A stretch of 64,000 nucleotides of DNA from Hypholoma sublateritium FD-334 SS-4 (Eukaryota; Basidiomycota; Agaricomycetes; Agaricales; Strophariaceae). The position numbers were made by a program, and so were the translations under genes. Positions 11,201 through 22,935 of this stretch are shown piece after piece. How positions within the stretch are numbered: position 1 is the stretch's first letter; each line of letters opens with the position of its first letter. A model generated the notes under the pieces. The model made no database searches. It was not told the DNA's origin and worked only from the letters and a program-made list of their open reading frames with translations. The DNA lies in contig KN817521.1 of the NCBI GenBank assembly GCA_000827495.1, positions 744,001 to 808,000 of the forward strand, in the 5' to 3' direction.

Positions 11201-13079
11201 ATGGCAGACCTGAATGTATCCTCGGACTCCTCTACCAACAAGGTAAAGGCGCTGTGCTTGTCTCCGCTTTTCTTATCTAAAATATCACCAGTCCTCCGAC
11301 ATAGTGGTACTTGATCAAGCCGAATCCCATACAGACGTTGAGCGAGCGTCTGGATCCACCGCCCTCATTCCTGCAGATCCCTTCCAAATCCGTGATGGTA
11401 TCGTCACAGACGAAGAACTCGCTGGACTTCGTAACCGTAAAAAGGGAAAGGCAGTTGCCAAATATCAATCGCAGCAAAATAATGTTTGTCATATAACCTA
11501 CGAGCTTAACTTGAAAGCGTGTATGTTAAGAGTGGCTGTACCAGCTCATCTCGGCGCTGCTCAAACCTATGGATGAGCACTCTGAAGATGCAAAGGCAGA
11601 GGAAGATGCCGCCCGATTACCCGTATGTACTTTCCTGTCGTCAGATCGAACAGGAATGACATTTTTCCCTCGAAGGTCAAGATCGCCATTTATTCCAGTT
11701 TGATATGCAATTTCGCACTTTGTGTCCTCCAATGTGAGCGCCGCTCTCCCATTCGCAGCTCTGTTACTGACCGTAGCTATAGTATACGCTGCAGTTTCAT
11801 CTGTATCTCTATCACTTCTGGCAACCGGCATTGATTCTGTCTTCGACATTGGGAGCAATATTCTGTTGTTTTGGCTTCATCGAAAAGCGGCGGGCTTGGA
11901 CAACAACAAATGGCCTGTTGGAGGTGCTCGTCTTGAAACTATTGGAAATATCGTTTATGGTACGGTGTCCTTTTCAGAATGATCCCCCTTTCTAACCTCA
12001 TTCCCTAGGATTTCTGTGAGTCGTCTAGACTTACGACGTCGCGGGCAAATTTTAACAAATGACAAAGCATGGGCTCGGTCAATCTAGTTGTCATCGTCGA
12101 GTCGGCGCGTACTTTGATAGATAAGAAGGGCGACAAGCTAGCCCCGTTCCATCTCCCGTCTATCATCGCTGTCGGCGCTGCTCTTGGTACGAATTCTTAC
12201 CTTCCTGATGTCCTCTTTGGCTAATACATCTTTAGGTGTCAAATTTCTTCTCTTCTTATACAGCTATTCGCTGCGCAATAAATCAAGTCAAGTGAAGGTG
12301 CTATGGCAAGACCACCGAAATGATTTATGGATAAACGGATTTGGTATGCTATGATTCGTTGAATATCTTAATGCACCCTCACGCTTCTTTAGGTATTCTT
12401 ATGTCGTGTCTAGGAAGTAAACTTCGCTGGTGTATGTATTTTTCCTCTATTGAGCGCTCTTGAATTAATTATCGGTTTAGGGCTTGACCCCACTGGTGCT
12501 ATCATTGTAAGTCCCTTGTCCAACAAAAATAAAACAAAGCCGAGGCAACTTCTGAACAGATTGGCCTTGGCGTGATTATATCCTGGGGGCGCACAATTTA
12601 TAGAGAGTTCGAACTACTCGCTGGAAAATCTGCATCCCACGAATTTCTACAACTGGTTATTTACAAGGCAACAACATTCACTGAGGAGATTGAGAAAGTT
12701 GATACAGTCCGAGCATATCATGTTGGTACTTCCACTCTATTGGTTAATGCGTTGCTAATTCCGACTTACCTTTTTCAGAGTGGACCTGTACGGACTACCC
12801 TATTACATCCGACTCCAATTGATTGACCATTTAAAACAGGATTATTTTGTGGAAGTGGATATCGTAATGGATGCAAATACCCCTCTCTATAAAGCTCACG
12901 ATGTCAGTCAACGCCTACAAGACAAGCTCGAGGTCCTGCCGAATGTCGAGCGGGCGTTTGTACACGTGGATCACGAATGGACGCATACGCCTGTATGTCT
13001 TCGCCTTCTCCTTGTCGTTCTGCCATTTGCTTACAATATTTCCAAGGAACATCGGAAACCGAAGGCGACAGCCTATTAA
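11201..13079 (+). CDS. Cation diffusion facilitator, manganese-type
   Basis: Exons: 11201-11242, 11292-11483, 11545-11622, 11676-11733, 11783-11959, 12009-12015, 12068-12186, 12236-12343, 12393-12431, 12481-12506, 12560-12721, 12779-12787, 12840-12992, 13047-13079 (400 aa). It is a six-helix divalent cation/proton antiporter that exports metal from the cytosol. The helix-2 metal site reads DSVFD (about residues 141-145), the DxxxD form of the Mn/Fe-type CDFs rather than HxxxD of zinc CDFs. DHRND (about 250-254) is also characteristic of Mn-CDFs, and WWLDPTGAII forms the fifth to sixth helix region. The C-terminal cytosolic domain has DYFVEVDIVMD and VERAFVHVDHEW. Two tiny exons of 7 nt and 9 nt are required to keep YGFLMGSVNLV and AYHSGPDYF intact. 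Mn specificity is inference from motifs. Confidence 0.88.
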
Positions 13080-14483
13080 TGACGCCCATTACCGCGATGT
13101 ATTCCGATGGGTCCATTGAACGACGTCATGGCCTGAGGAATTTACAGAATATATTAGAATGTAGGAATAATTTTCTGGAGAACTTGGAGTCTAGGCGTTT
13201 GACCAACTGGCCGTAGAATAATTACCTATTTACACAAAGACTGAATAATTCATGTTGTGTAACACGCACCCTGCACGCACCAGAAGGAAATACGTGATCC
13301 GGCTACCTCCTTTCATGTTGCAAGACGCACGATGATTGGGCTGCGATCGACCCAGAAGAAGTAGGATTCCCTGCCTCTATAATTGTGTTCAACACCGCAT
13401 GTGTTTGTGAGAACTGTCGTGTAGAAATCAGATTGGATATGGACTTCCTCCGATGTCAAACGTCGTTCGAGGAATAATTCAGACAGAATTCCGCTTTCCT
13501 ATGTCGTAGATAGCGTGTGCTCACAGACGAAAGGAGTCGGAAGCTCACGCCGGTCGACCGAGGCTGGAGTCCACAGGCTGTCGAAGCACATGCCACGCAT
13601 GAATAGACACGAGAGGGGATTTATGTGTCCGTGAGGTTTTTTGAGCTGTAATCCGATTTCTCTATTGAATTCGTACTCGAAGTTTTGCACATAGAATTTT
13701 ATCCCATAGCTTTGAATTCATTGACCATATATTGCAGGCGTCGGAGCTGACTGGGGCTGAGGTAACCTTTTTTCTTGAGAGGATGTGCCGGTGTCTGGCC
13801 CATGTACATACGGTTCACTTATTCGTTCCCTTTGGCAAGACGCGGGCCAGAATAGTTTTGAAGCTGTCCATCGATCCGCCTACGCATCATCTGTTGGTGC
13901 AACCTCATAAATCATGACCCCGTTGCGCAGCGTGTACCAGTGGTGGAGAGAGGGCCGAGGCAATATTTCAAAATATGCCAACCTTTGTAATGGTGATTGT
14001 CTTCGCGTTCGTGGTAGAGCTGATCCTTGCGTGGGGCTTCGGAGCTCGGCAGTGTCGGTACATGACGGCGAAGAGAGGCACCGCAGCGGACGAGGCCTGT
14101 TCGGAAAGGTCGGACTGGAGAGGACGACGAAGAAAGCAGCCCCTGTCCCGATTTGGAAGTTGAGACTGCTTGAACCGAGCTTTGTGTATACACACAGCTC
14201 CTGCTCTGCACAACTCAGTCAGACTCATCTGCCACCCCTTTCTCGTCATTCTGCTCGTTCCTCGCGATATTCACCCCACGGAATCGGCCTCTTTTGTCCA
14301 ATATATCCGCTTTCTCTTGCTTTCCTTGTATTCCCCCCAAAAAGGCGTCTCCGCTCGGTCCAACCACATCCGACGCGACCCTTGCACACAAAACCTGCTA
14401 TTCGATTTCCCCAGGCCACGTTTGTAAATGGCATGTACATATCTCCCCTATGGCCGATCGGTTAGGATCTTACTCTTTTTCAG
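13080..14483. other. Long intergenic region upstream of the kinase gene
   Basis: About 1.4 kb. Several open frames exist, but none has coding character or a recognisable domain. A frame open from 13914 to 14465 would be in phase with the first kinase exon if spliced at 14424, yet its composition looks random. The region probably holds the kinase promoter, 5' leader and possibly a short first exon. Confidence 0.45.
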
Positions 14484-16539
14484 GAATCTCATCATCAAGA
14501 TCCTGAGGAGCTCTATGTCAAGCAGGACAGGATAGGTTCGTCGGCCTCCCAAGAATATATCTCCTGGATCTTTCGTTGATTGCGTCGAAAAGGCAAAGGT
14601 TCATTTGGAGAAGTCTATAAAGGGTGCGTTCTGCGACCTCCAGACCGTGATTAGCTCTCTAATCTTATCGGCCCAACGCAGCTACGACAAGCGAACGCAA
14701 AAGACTGTGGCTATCAAGATCATCGATCTTGAGAGCGCGGAAGATGAGATTGAGGATATTCAACAGGAAATACAGATCCTATCACAGCTGGACTCGCCCC
14801 ATGTCACAAAGTATAATATTCCTTGACGACTACGGCCATGTATTTATTGCCTTCCAGATACCACGGATCGTTTCTGAAGGGCTCAAATCTATGGATTGTT
14901 ATGGAGTGAGTGTACCAGATTCAAAGTCAATGTTTGTCGTGTTAAACAACGCGAAGGTATTGTTCCGGTGGTTCATGTTCCGACCTGGTGAGCTTCATGC
15001 GTTCCCAGTATCTCTTATGCTGATCACATACTCCAGATGAAACCTGGCGTTTTCAGAGAAGAGTACATCGCGATTATTGTACGTGAACTTCTTCGCGGCC
15101 TCGAGTACCTGCACGGAGAAGGGAAACTACACCGCGATATCAAAGGTCAGAATACCTATAAACGATAATGTCTTGCGCTGACGGCTCATTTCCAGCTGCG
15201 AACATCCTCCTTTCCGCTGGCGGAGAGGTAAAACTGGCAGATTTTGGTGTGTCTGGACAATTGTCAGGTACTCTTTCTGCAAAGAAGAATACCTTCGTCG
15301 GGACGCCGTACTGGATGTCGCCAGAAGTCATTAAGCAGAGTGGATATGACCACAAAGCTGATATTTGGAGCTTGGGAATAACTGCAATAGAATTAGCGAT
15401 GGGCGAACCTCCATACGCCGAGCTGCATCCAATGAAAGTGTGTGTGTTTAATTTACCGTTAAATATACATTACTGACCTCCTTGCGTAGGTTCTCTTTTT
15501 AATTCCGAAGAACCCGCCCCCTACGTTGGACGGCAACTTTTCAAAGCCCTTCCGGGAGTTCGTTACTTACTGTTTGCAACGTGATCCACGCGAAGTACGG
15601 CTTGTCCTTTAACGTACGAGCTTCAACTGACATAGAGAAATGAACAGAGGCCTTCTGCGCGAGAATTGTTGAAGCACAAATTTGTTCGCATGGCGAAGAA
15701 GACGAGCTATCTGACAGAGCTCATTGAGCGTCACCAGCGCTGGAAAGACGAGGGCGGCGGGAAACAAGAAGAACACGATAACGACGTTGGTTCTGAGATG
15801 TGGGTCTTTCAGTCTCGACAATGTTTGTCCTTTCACACTCCTCTCTTGCAGGCAGGACAACGGTGAACTGGAGGACCTTTGGGACTTTGGTACAGTCCGC
15901 CATGGCGGACGACTGGGTACAATTGGCCGAAACCAGAACTCGGTGCGCGTATCAGGGCCCCCATTGACATGGGAGAACAGCGACAGTCCCAGCTACGGCC
16001 ACGAGCGTTCGCAGTCACCGACCAGAGGCAATTCCTCGACCTACAACGCATCCGTCACGGCCAAGGGAGAGTTACCGCCACTACCTTCTCCTGGCACCTC
16101 GCGATTTGAGCAAAGTACCGTTCGTCATGCCCCCTTGCCAGCGGAGAAGTCACCAGTAGTCGAGCAGCACGCAGAAGCTTATGAGGATTACGATGACCAA
16201 TTTGTTGATACCTATTCATCTGCGAAGGGAAGCGTGATCCAGCAGAAGATGCAAGATATGCACTTGGATGACGATCTTCCTGATACTACAATGTTGGACT
16301 CGGTTGTCTTGCCTGCTATCGCTTCGGTGAGTGATCGCGTGGTGGATATACTTCAGCGTGTTGATGTTTCGCCTATCTAGTTGTTCCCAAGAGTGTCATC
16401 ACAGGAGGCTCGGGTGGCTCTCAGCGCGCTTCAACGAGCATTTACAGAAGCCGAGCGAATAATTCCGGGAGTAACGCTTGAACTTGTAAACGAGATTGTG
16501 GATTCCGTGGAGCATGTCGATGACGATCCTGATCGATGA
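14484..16539 (+). CDS. Germinal-centre (Ste20-like, MST3/Sps1/Kic1-type) serine/threonine kinase; first codons not resolved
   Basis: Exons: 14484-14535, 14593-14623, 14682-14810, 14858-14905, 14957-14987, 15037-15145, 15196-15437, 15490-15594, 15648-15799, 15852-16326, 16381-16539 (510 residues as listed). The N-terminal kinase domain has [11 protein letters not shown] (P-loop), VAIKIIDLE (catalytic Lys), LHRDIKAANI (catalytic loop), [18 protein letters not shown] and the GCK-typical [11 protein letters not shown]. The C-terminal half is a Ser/Pro/Asp-rich linker ending in a helical segment ([13 protein letters not shown]). These kinases act in polarity and septation signalling upstream of NDR kinases. 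The conserved start [14 protein letters not shown] is in the first listed exon, but no ATG lies in frame just before it. One candidate is an ATG at 14428-14430 directly followed by a GC donor. Confidence 0.85.
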
Positions 16540-16785
16540 CGAGTCAACCCAACCCTGACGTTAGCTTTCTTAGCTTAGCTCTTGCATATATAGAGTACGT
16601 ATATCCCGCCGACCCATATTTTGTCAAGGGACTGTTGTTCGCCTTTCGGAACATGCCTCTAACTTAAAATCGCAATTTGCACACATTGCCGTTATTCTAT
16701 ACATCGACCTGTTTTCTGTATATCTTGTATATCGTCCATATCAGTCCCCTTGAAATTGACAAATTGTAAAGGATACTGTTCCGTG

Positions 16786-19700
16786 TCATGTAGTGCTGTT
16801 TGCAATGGCTGTAGTCCGTTTCTTTTTACCCGTCGCTTTCTTCTTTGACCGCACTACTTGAATGGTTTCCACCGGATTATCGTCACCCACTTCGTACTCC
16901 TGGAATGAGCTCAAGTGAGGTGTCCCAGATCCATTAGGTGTGTGAGCAGGAGGCGTTGTTTGGGTGGAGACTGGAAGTGGGACGTTGGCGCCCTCCGGCA
17001 TCTCGCCATCCCTTTCAATTAAAAACGAGTCTGAGTAGTCGCTCGCCTGTAATGGTGCTCTCAATGATACAAGTCCTTTACTTCGCCAATCTGAGAAGAG
17101 GTCTGTTCACGGCATTCTCGGGTTAAAGAATGAATTCACTAACCGGTGTCAAAAGAGGGCATGTCATCTATATGGACGATTGGTATAGAATCGACATCAA
17201 CATCTTCTGAGGCTTTAGGGCGATCGTCGATAATGTAGTAAGGGTCATCCTTCAATTGTTCCATCCTTTCTGCTCGCCGCTGCAAAATGTGAAAATATTA
17301 TCTGTCTGAAGCATCGATTACAAGCAATGGAAAACACACCCTCTCGCGATCCACTCTCTCCTCCGGTGTCTCATCACCATTCAGAGGGGCCAACACTGCT
17401 TGAGAACCATTTCCCTTGACCTTCTTTCCGGTTGCAGACGATTCAACGGCCTTGTCTTTCCCCTTCTTACTCTTCTTCTTCTTCTCTGTTCCGTCACCGC
17501 CGTCATCCGTGCGGATATCTGGCTTGGCTTCGCGGGGCGGAGGGATGATCCATGACTCAAGGTCCAATCCTTCCGGAACCGGGACACTTCCCTGGGCATT
17601 AGCGGCCACAGGGTTGAGCTCGTATGCGTTTATGAGGGGATGTATGATATACAAACTCTTTGGGAACCTCAGCTCGTCCGTCGGATTAGGATCGTCAAGT
17701 CTCGAGGAGTCCACGAGTGGTGTCGGCAAAGAGAAGTCAGACCTTGGCCGATATGAATTTAGGTCTGCTTGAATAAAAGAAAATATTTGCAGAACATTTG
17801 CAGCCTGTATCAAGTCTATTAAAAATATGACCTAAGGCACAAAAAAAATGATGCTGACTCGTTCTTGTACCTCAATATGCTGACTCGATGAAAGCTCAGA
17901 TACACGGAGTAAGACCGATTCCACGACTTGCTTTACTTCTGCCAGCGACTCGTCGTCCCATCTTTGAGCGAGTTCCGAGGCCCAAAATCCGAAGACCTTC
18001 AGAGCTGCTTGAACGTACATGGCAACAATGTCAGGGGCAAGATGAACAATATCTGGCTGGAGCAGATAAGGCAGCAATTTTTGAGGTTCATTTAATTCTC
18101 TATCAAGCCTCATTAAATGCAGAATAAGACATCACGGATCATACTGAACTCACAAGCAATATTCGCCACATATCCATGCTGCTGCCCATAGCACCTCAGA
18201 GCAGCTCCCTTCTTCTGATGCATTCCTGATGAGCAATTCATCGTTCAGAAGGCTATACATGAGCTGGACCGCGTATCTCCTGATTCCACGAACCCTGCCA
18301 ACTACGTCCACCAACTGGTCACGGATATCCGGCCCTACGTCGACGTGGGCAACGTGCGCCAAGTCAACCAGCACAGATAGATACCATTCAAAGTTCGAGA
18401 CATTCTCGTATGTTGATCGTGAGCAGATGTTCAATATCCTCTGAGCTAATGTAAGGCGGTATGCTGGGGATTGGCTGGGGGAGTACGATTTAGGGGTATT
18501 CGATGGCGCAGCGGAAACGTTTTGTATCAGCGACTGAGTTGCCGTTTGTGTGTCCAATGGAATATCCTTCACAAGGTGTGCCAAAAGTTGCTGAACAATG
18601 GATTGCGAATTACTTCGACTGGCCTATGGTTGAGAATACATAGTGTGAAAAAAGGTAAGCCTATTATGACCGCCGTTCTCACCATTGCAGAGAGCAAGTC
18701 CAGGGCTCGAACTCGGATGCTAACATCTGGATCGTTGATGCTGGACAGGATTATATCTTGGTATTCCGTTATAAGGTGAGGATGTGTCGGGATAATTTTT
18801 GCCATCGCTAATAAGGCAATATACTTCACTGAGGCTTCTGTGAGCAATAGATAAATTATACAACAAAAACAAACGCACGATTCTGATCTGTATCCTGTAT
18901 AAAGGTTGCCAATTTTGATACACACGTCTTCGCAAGGGCATCTCCCGAAGATCCTTGCAGCATCCCACCGATGATACAAGTGTGTACACACTCGTACAAG
19001 AGAGAAATAGCAGATGTCGTGGATATTAGTTCTGTGATTGGACCTTGAAGTTTTCTCACTAAACGTGGCTCATGAGGCGAGAGCGAGCCAAACTAATGAT
19101 CTGTCAGATGTCATGTTAAGTGCAACAAGGACATGAATCACCAATTTAACGATTTTGATGAGCATCCAATTATTTGTTGAAGAGGTCAAGAGATGAAATA
19201 ATCGAGGGGCCAAAGATAGGTAATCCTTAGGCTTTTGCCTAGCGAGTTCACAGAGAGCGTTGACAGTTGTGGCAACCACAGCTGGATATATGATTCGGGT
19301 GCGGTCTGTAAGTGAAGTTACATGCCACTCACAAGGATCAGAATCCACAAGTTTTTCTTCGAGCCGAGCACGAGCTTGATTAGTAGCTTCTGGGTACTTC
19401 ACGAGACTCTTATAAAGAGCGAGGATCGCGCGTTTCCTGATATTTGGACGCGAGTGATTCAACATGGCAATGAGCTCTGGCGTAATATCTCGAGCAAGTT
19501 CAGGAGAGACAATATGAGATAGTCCGTCCAAAGTTACTGCAATATCTGCTGGGCTTGAGCTCAAGTCCTAAGGAATAAATAAACGTTGAAGATGACTGAT
19601 AGACGCGACATACCTTTTTCAGCAAGTTTGTTGTCAGCATGAGGACGTCGGTGTCCTGTTCGAAGGACTGAGCTGCAGCCAGGTACCCAATGCTCTTTAG

Positions 19701-19987
19701 ATGAACCTTGGGAGACGACATAACTTCGACGACGTGGAAAGACGCCCAGCTCATATCGTAACCGAGCATATCGAGCTAGATAATGAATCGCGTCTAGTAC
19801 TATACAACAGGGGCAATGACACAAGACGTACATAGGTAAGTTTGAGGACGGCCCCTGCCTTCAATTCCATGTCGTCTGTTTTTATTTCATGCCTGATCTC
19901 GTCAACAGCTTTGGCTATGAATTTGGCTTCGTCTTTTTTATTGGCGCGTAAACCTCGAACGAGATCTTGGAGAGTGCGTTCCCACAT
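16786..19987 (-). CDS. APL5: AP-3 adaptor complex, delta subunit
   Basis: Exons: 19987-19832, 19775-19614, 19567-19333, 19281-19142, 19092-18879, 18837-18683, 18623-18154, 18099-17859, 17804-17340, 17279-17144, 17102-16786 (896 aa, usual size). It is the large subunit of the AP-3 vesicle coat that sorts cargo from late Golgi/endosome to vacuole. The start MWERTLQDLVRGLRANK is typical of delta adaptins. The trunk is HEAT/ARM-like: KLTYLDMLGYDMSWASF, SRPNIRKRAILALYK, SVVATTVNALCELA, EYQDIILSSINDPD and AAWICGEYC. A Lys-rich hinge (KKKKKSKKGK) and KRMEQLKDDPYYI-like block precede a short acidic C-terminus with another Lys run. The 17859 donor (GTCAGC) is weak but restores the conserved QERAANVLQIF. 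Confidence 0.92.
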
Positions 19988-20540
19988 AAGTGACGGATGT
20001 GCGAACAGAAGAATACAAATTTTAAACGAAACAATATGTTATGTTAGCATGAAGAGATTCTGTTCAGATGTGTGGAAATGGAGGAGCTTCTGCAGGCAAT
20101 ATGCAGTTGGTAGTGTATGACGTCTTAGTCGAGCGGCGAGCCTGCGACGCGGAACAGGATCACGGGATGAGCCGCTCAATGCCGGAGCCGCCATCGACGA
20201 CTCGGACTCGAGGCACACTGAAGGCGTGCCCACTGCCCAGGGCGTGCCAGTGACCAAGTCGAGTGGCAGCGATAATAATAAAGACACCAAACTGTGTTAT
20301 TCACTACCACATTCTGCTGGCCTTCACTCCTTTTCACCTTACGATCGAATGAAGTAACACTCACCAAGTATTTGCGAGTTCTGGGTCCCTCTGCCAACCC
20401 TCTACTGCCTACCAGCGACCACTTGATAGCTCTGAAATTTGGTGCGTTTCCTCGTTGTATCGCCTCTTATACTGATCTAAAATCTCCTTAGTTTTCTCTC
20501 AGCGCTTTCCAGTCAGCCAGTCTACCCTCTTCAACGGCCC
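19988..20540. promoter_or_regulatory. Divergent promoter region of AP-3 delta and the DH-domain gene
   Basis: 553 bp between opposite start codons. No ORF with coding character. It should contain both promoters and leaders; pyrimidine-rich sequence (ccttcactccttttcacc) occurs near 20321. No specific site can be named with confidence. Confidence 0.35.
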
Positions 20541-22533
20541 ATGCCGCATTGGGCTTTACGGGCGCTTACAGCCTTTTCTTTGAATGCCTTCCGGAATTCT
20601 GGTATTTCACGCTCAGGAAACGACAGTAATTTCAATTCTAAAAACTGTCTTCGAATGTCATCTCACTATCTTTTCAGTTGTCGACGTGAGACGTCCCGAA
20701 CTTGAGGATGGTCTTGCGACACCACCAGATTCGGAGGACGGTTGCAAAACCTCCCAAACATGGTTTTGCCACTGTGAATATCGACAATTCGACTTTTGTC
20801 CTTACTGCGAGTACGATCACACAGTTCTGGTTAATACCTTGGTTGTAGAAACTGCTTCACCTGCGTCAGAACTTGAATGCTCGTCTGCTGCAATTATAGT
20901 CGATGTTGACGCGTCTGACAGCAAACCCCCGCCGCGCAAGCTTCGAAAGACTAGATCCAACTATCAGCAGCTTCACTGCGAAGCTTTGGGTACTGCTGAT
21001 ATTTTAGCCGCCAAGCCAGATTCCATTATTTCAGACAATTCAAGGACACCGCTACTGAATAGACATCTGCGTGTAAGTCCTAGTTATCTGCCTCTACGCT
21101 CCGACCGTAGGACGCGCAATAAACTCGAAAAGAAGGGGAAAAAACCAAGATCAATATCCTGTTTGGATTTTCACTCAATACCCATCGCTGCTAACCCAGG
21201 AAAAGTTTCGCGTCATATGGCTGTCAGTTCGAAGTCTTTTCTACGTGTACGCCCTTTTTCACACTCTTTTTGTTCCACAAACTCAAGTAAAGTAGCCCAA
21301 ATTCAAGGAACCGCTTGGACCAAGACCTAAGCCTATGTCCGGCAGCATCGATACAACTGCTCTCGTGTCTTTAGCATGGACGGGAGAGGCTATGTCTCCT
21401 ATCAGATCGCCTGAATTTGTTCTCGAGGTCAATCGCACGCCTTCAAAGATGATTTCCCTTAAGGACTCTCCTCCACTCTCTATAATAAATGCGGAAACGC
21501 CACCCGAGATAACAACGAAGCAACCACCGTCAAATAGTAAACGGTCAACCTTGCAAAAAGCAAGGGAACCAGACAATCATCTGCAATCGTTCAGTCGGCC
21601 GTGGACGCTAGCGATGGCGATTACGGACGATGGAATTACGGACGAAACGCTCGTGAATGACCTGGAAGAAATGAGGATCAAGGAAGTGCCAGTAGCAGGA
21701 CCATTCGATCTAACCCCAGAGCTGCATCCTTTCTATCGAACCCAACTCTTCGATTCGTACGCCGAGTATCCTCTGCAAGCAGACGAGACGGGGCAAGAAG
21801 ATGTTTTCCCAGTTGATTCGTCCTGGACGGCTGCTCGTCAAGTCCTTCTTCTCTGCAGAGAATTAGTTCGGACCGAGCGTCGTTATCTCGCGTCGTTAAA
21901 GACCCTTATTACCAATGGCACCAGCTCTCCGCCTCCCACTTCAATGCTTCAATATTTGCCTGGGCTAATCATGGCAAGCGAGACTCTCCTGGAACGTATG
22001 GAGGCAAATCCGAGTGCGCAGGGAGTTTCTGAAGCGTTTCTGGCATGTGAAGGCATCATGTCAGAATCCTTCATTAGTTGGTGTAGTGTGGTTGGCGAAT
22101 TTTTTGACTCCGGTGAAAGACTTAAATCCAAAGCTGAAGCGGAGGAATCGTCCAGCGCCCCGTCGTCGGGGCATCTAAAAGGACACCGTTCACAGCCAAT
22201 AATGTCGAGAGGTGATAGTAGCTTTTCTGTTGTCATTCCGGAGCCGAACAAAATACGGAAAAACACAAAATCGAGGCCCACAGTGCGGGATCTGGCTATT
22301 CAGCCGACACAACGTATCATGCGACATGTACTGTTATTAAAAGGTATGCATCACAATCCAGTATCTTGAGGACAACTATGCTCATTTTTTTTTACCCCAA
22401 AGAGCTATATTCTCTGACACCTCCGGTACTGTCCTCCTTTGTGATTGTTGAAAGCGCTCTCCGTGTCGCTGAAACAACTGCGGAGAGGGCAAACGAGGCA
22501 CAAGGACATATCTCCTTTGAACAACTCCCTTAA
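20541..22533 (+). CDS. DH (Dbl homology, RhoGEF-like) domain protein with N-terminal Cys cluster
   Basis: Exons: 20541-20601, 20678-21246, 21296-22343, 22403-22533 (602 aa). The last third (about residues 393-602) resembles a fungal DH domain, the exchange-factor domain for Rho-family GTPases: LCRELVRTERRYLASLKTLI in the first helix, RDLAIQPTQRIMRHVLLLK as the conserved core, then LYSLTPPVLSSFV. The DH domain has a Ser/Gly-rich insertion, and no PH domain follows before the TAA, so catalytic competence is uncertain. The N-terminal 200 residues include a compact cluster (CHCEYRQFDFCPYC) that could bind zinc, plus basic stretches. The first exon is a prediction; an unspliced start at 20584 is the alternative. 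The intron at 21247-21295 is clear because it joins two long frames. Confidence 0.7.
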
Positions 22534-22935
22534 GTCTCTTTGTGTCCGCACCGCAATGTCTTTGGGAGCACTAAACTGGTATCGCATATACTATTATGCA
22601 GTGGCACGCGCTGCCATCCTCACGATCTACAATCACCGTATTTGGGCACCATCAGCAACACGGGTCCAATGAGGATTTGCCAGAATACTCTCATCGTGGT
22701 CATCTATCAGTACTTGTATTCATGGATTTACTCACGCAATAGGCAACATCATCTTTCCATTCACATGTGTGTAATATCCCGACCACTTCCATTTGTGATA
22801 AGTACTCTCGTTCCCAGGGATAAGCTGCGTTGATGGGTTCTCAAGCTGCTGTTTGCTAATAAGCATGCGTACTAATCGAAAGGACAATCCGGTCTGAATA
22901 GACTTCCCTCCACCCCTCGACGAAAGTCAATCCCA
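22534..22935. other. Intergenic region
   Basis: About 400 bp between the DH-domain gene and the monooxygenase gene, both on the plus strand. Nothing recognisable; the promoter of the monooxygenase is expected here. Confidence 0.4.

Noticed and set aside
13914..14465. Long plus-strand open frame upstream of the kinase that could extend its N-terminus by 170 residues
   Set aside because: Composition looks random, no kinase of this family has such a part, and it overlaps other equally open frames.
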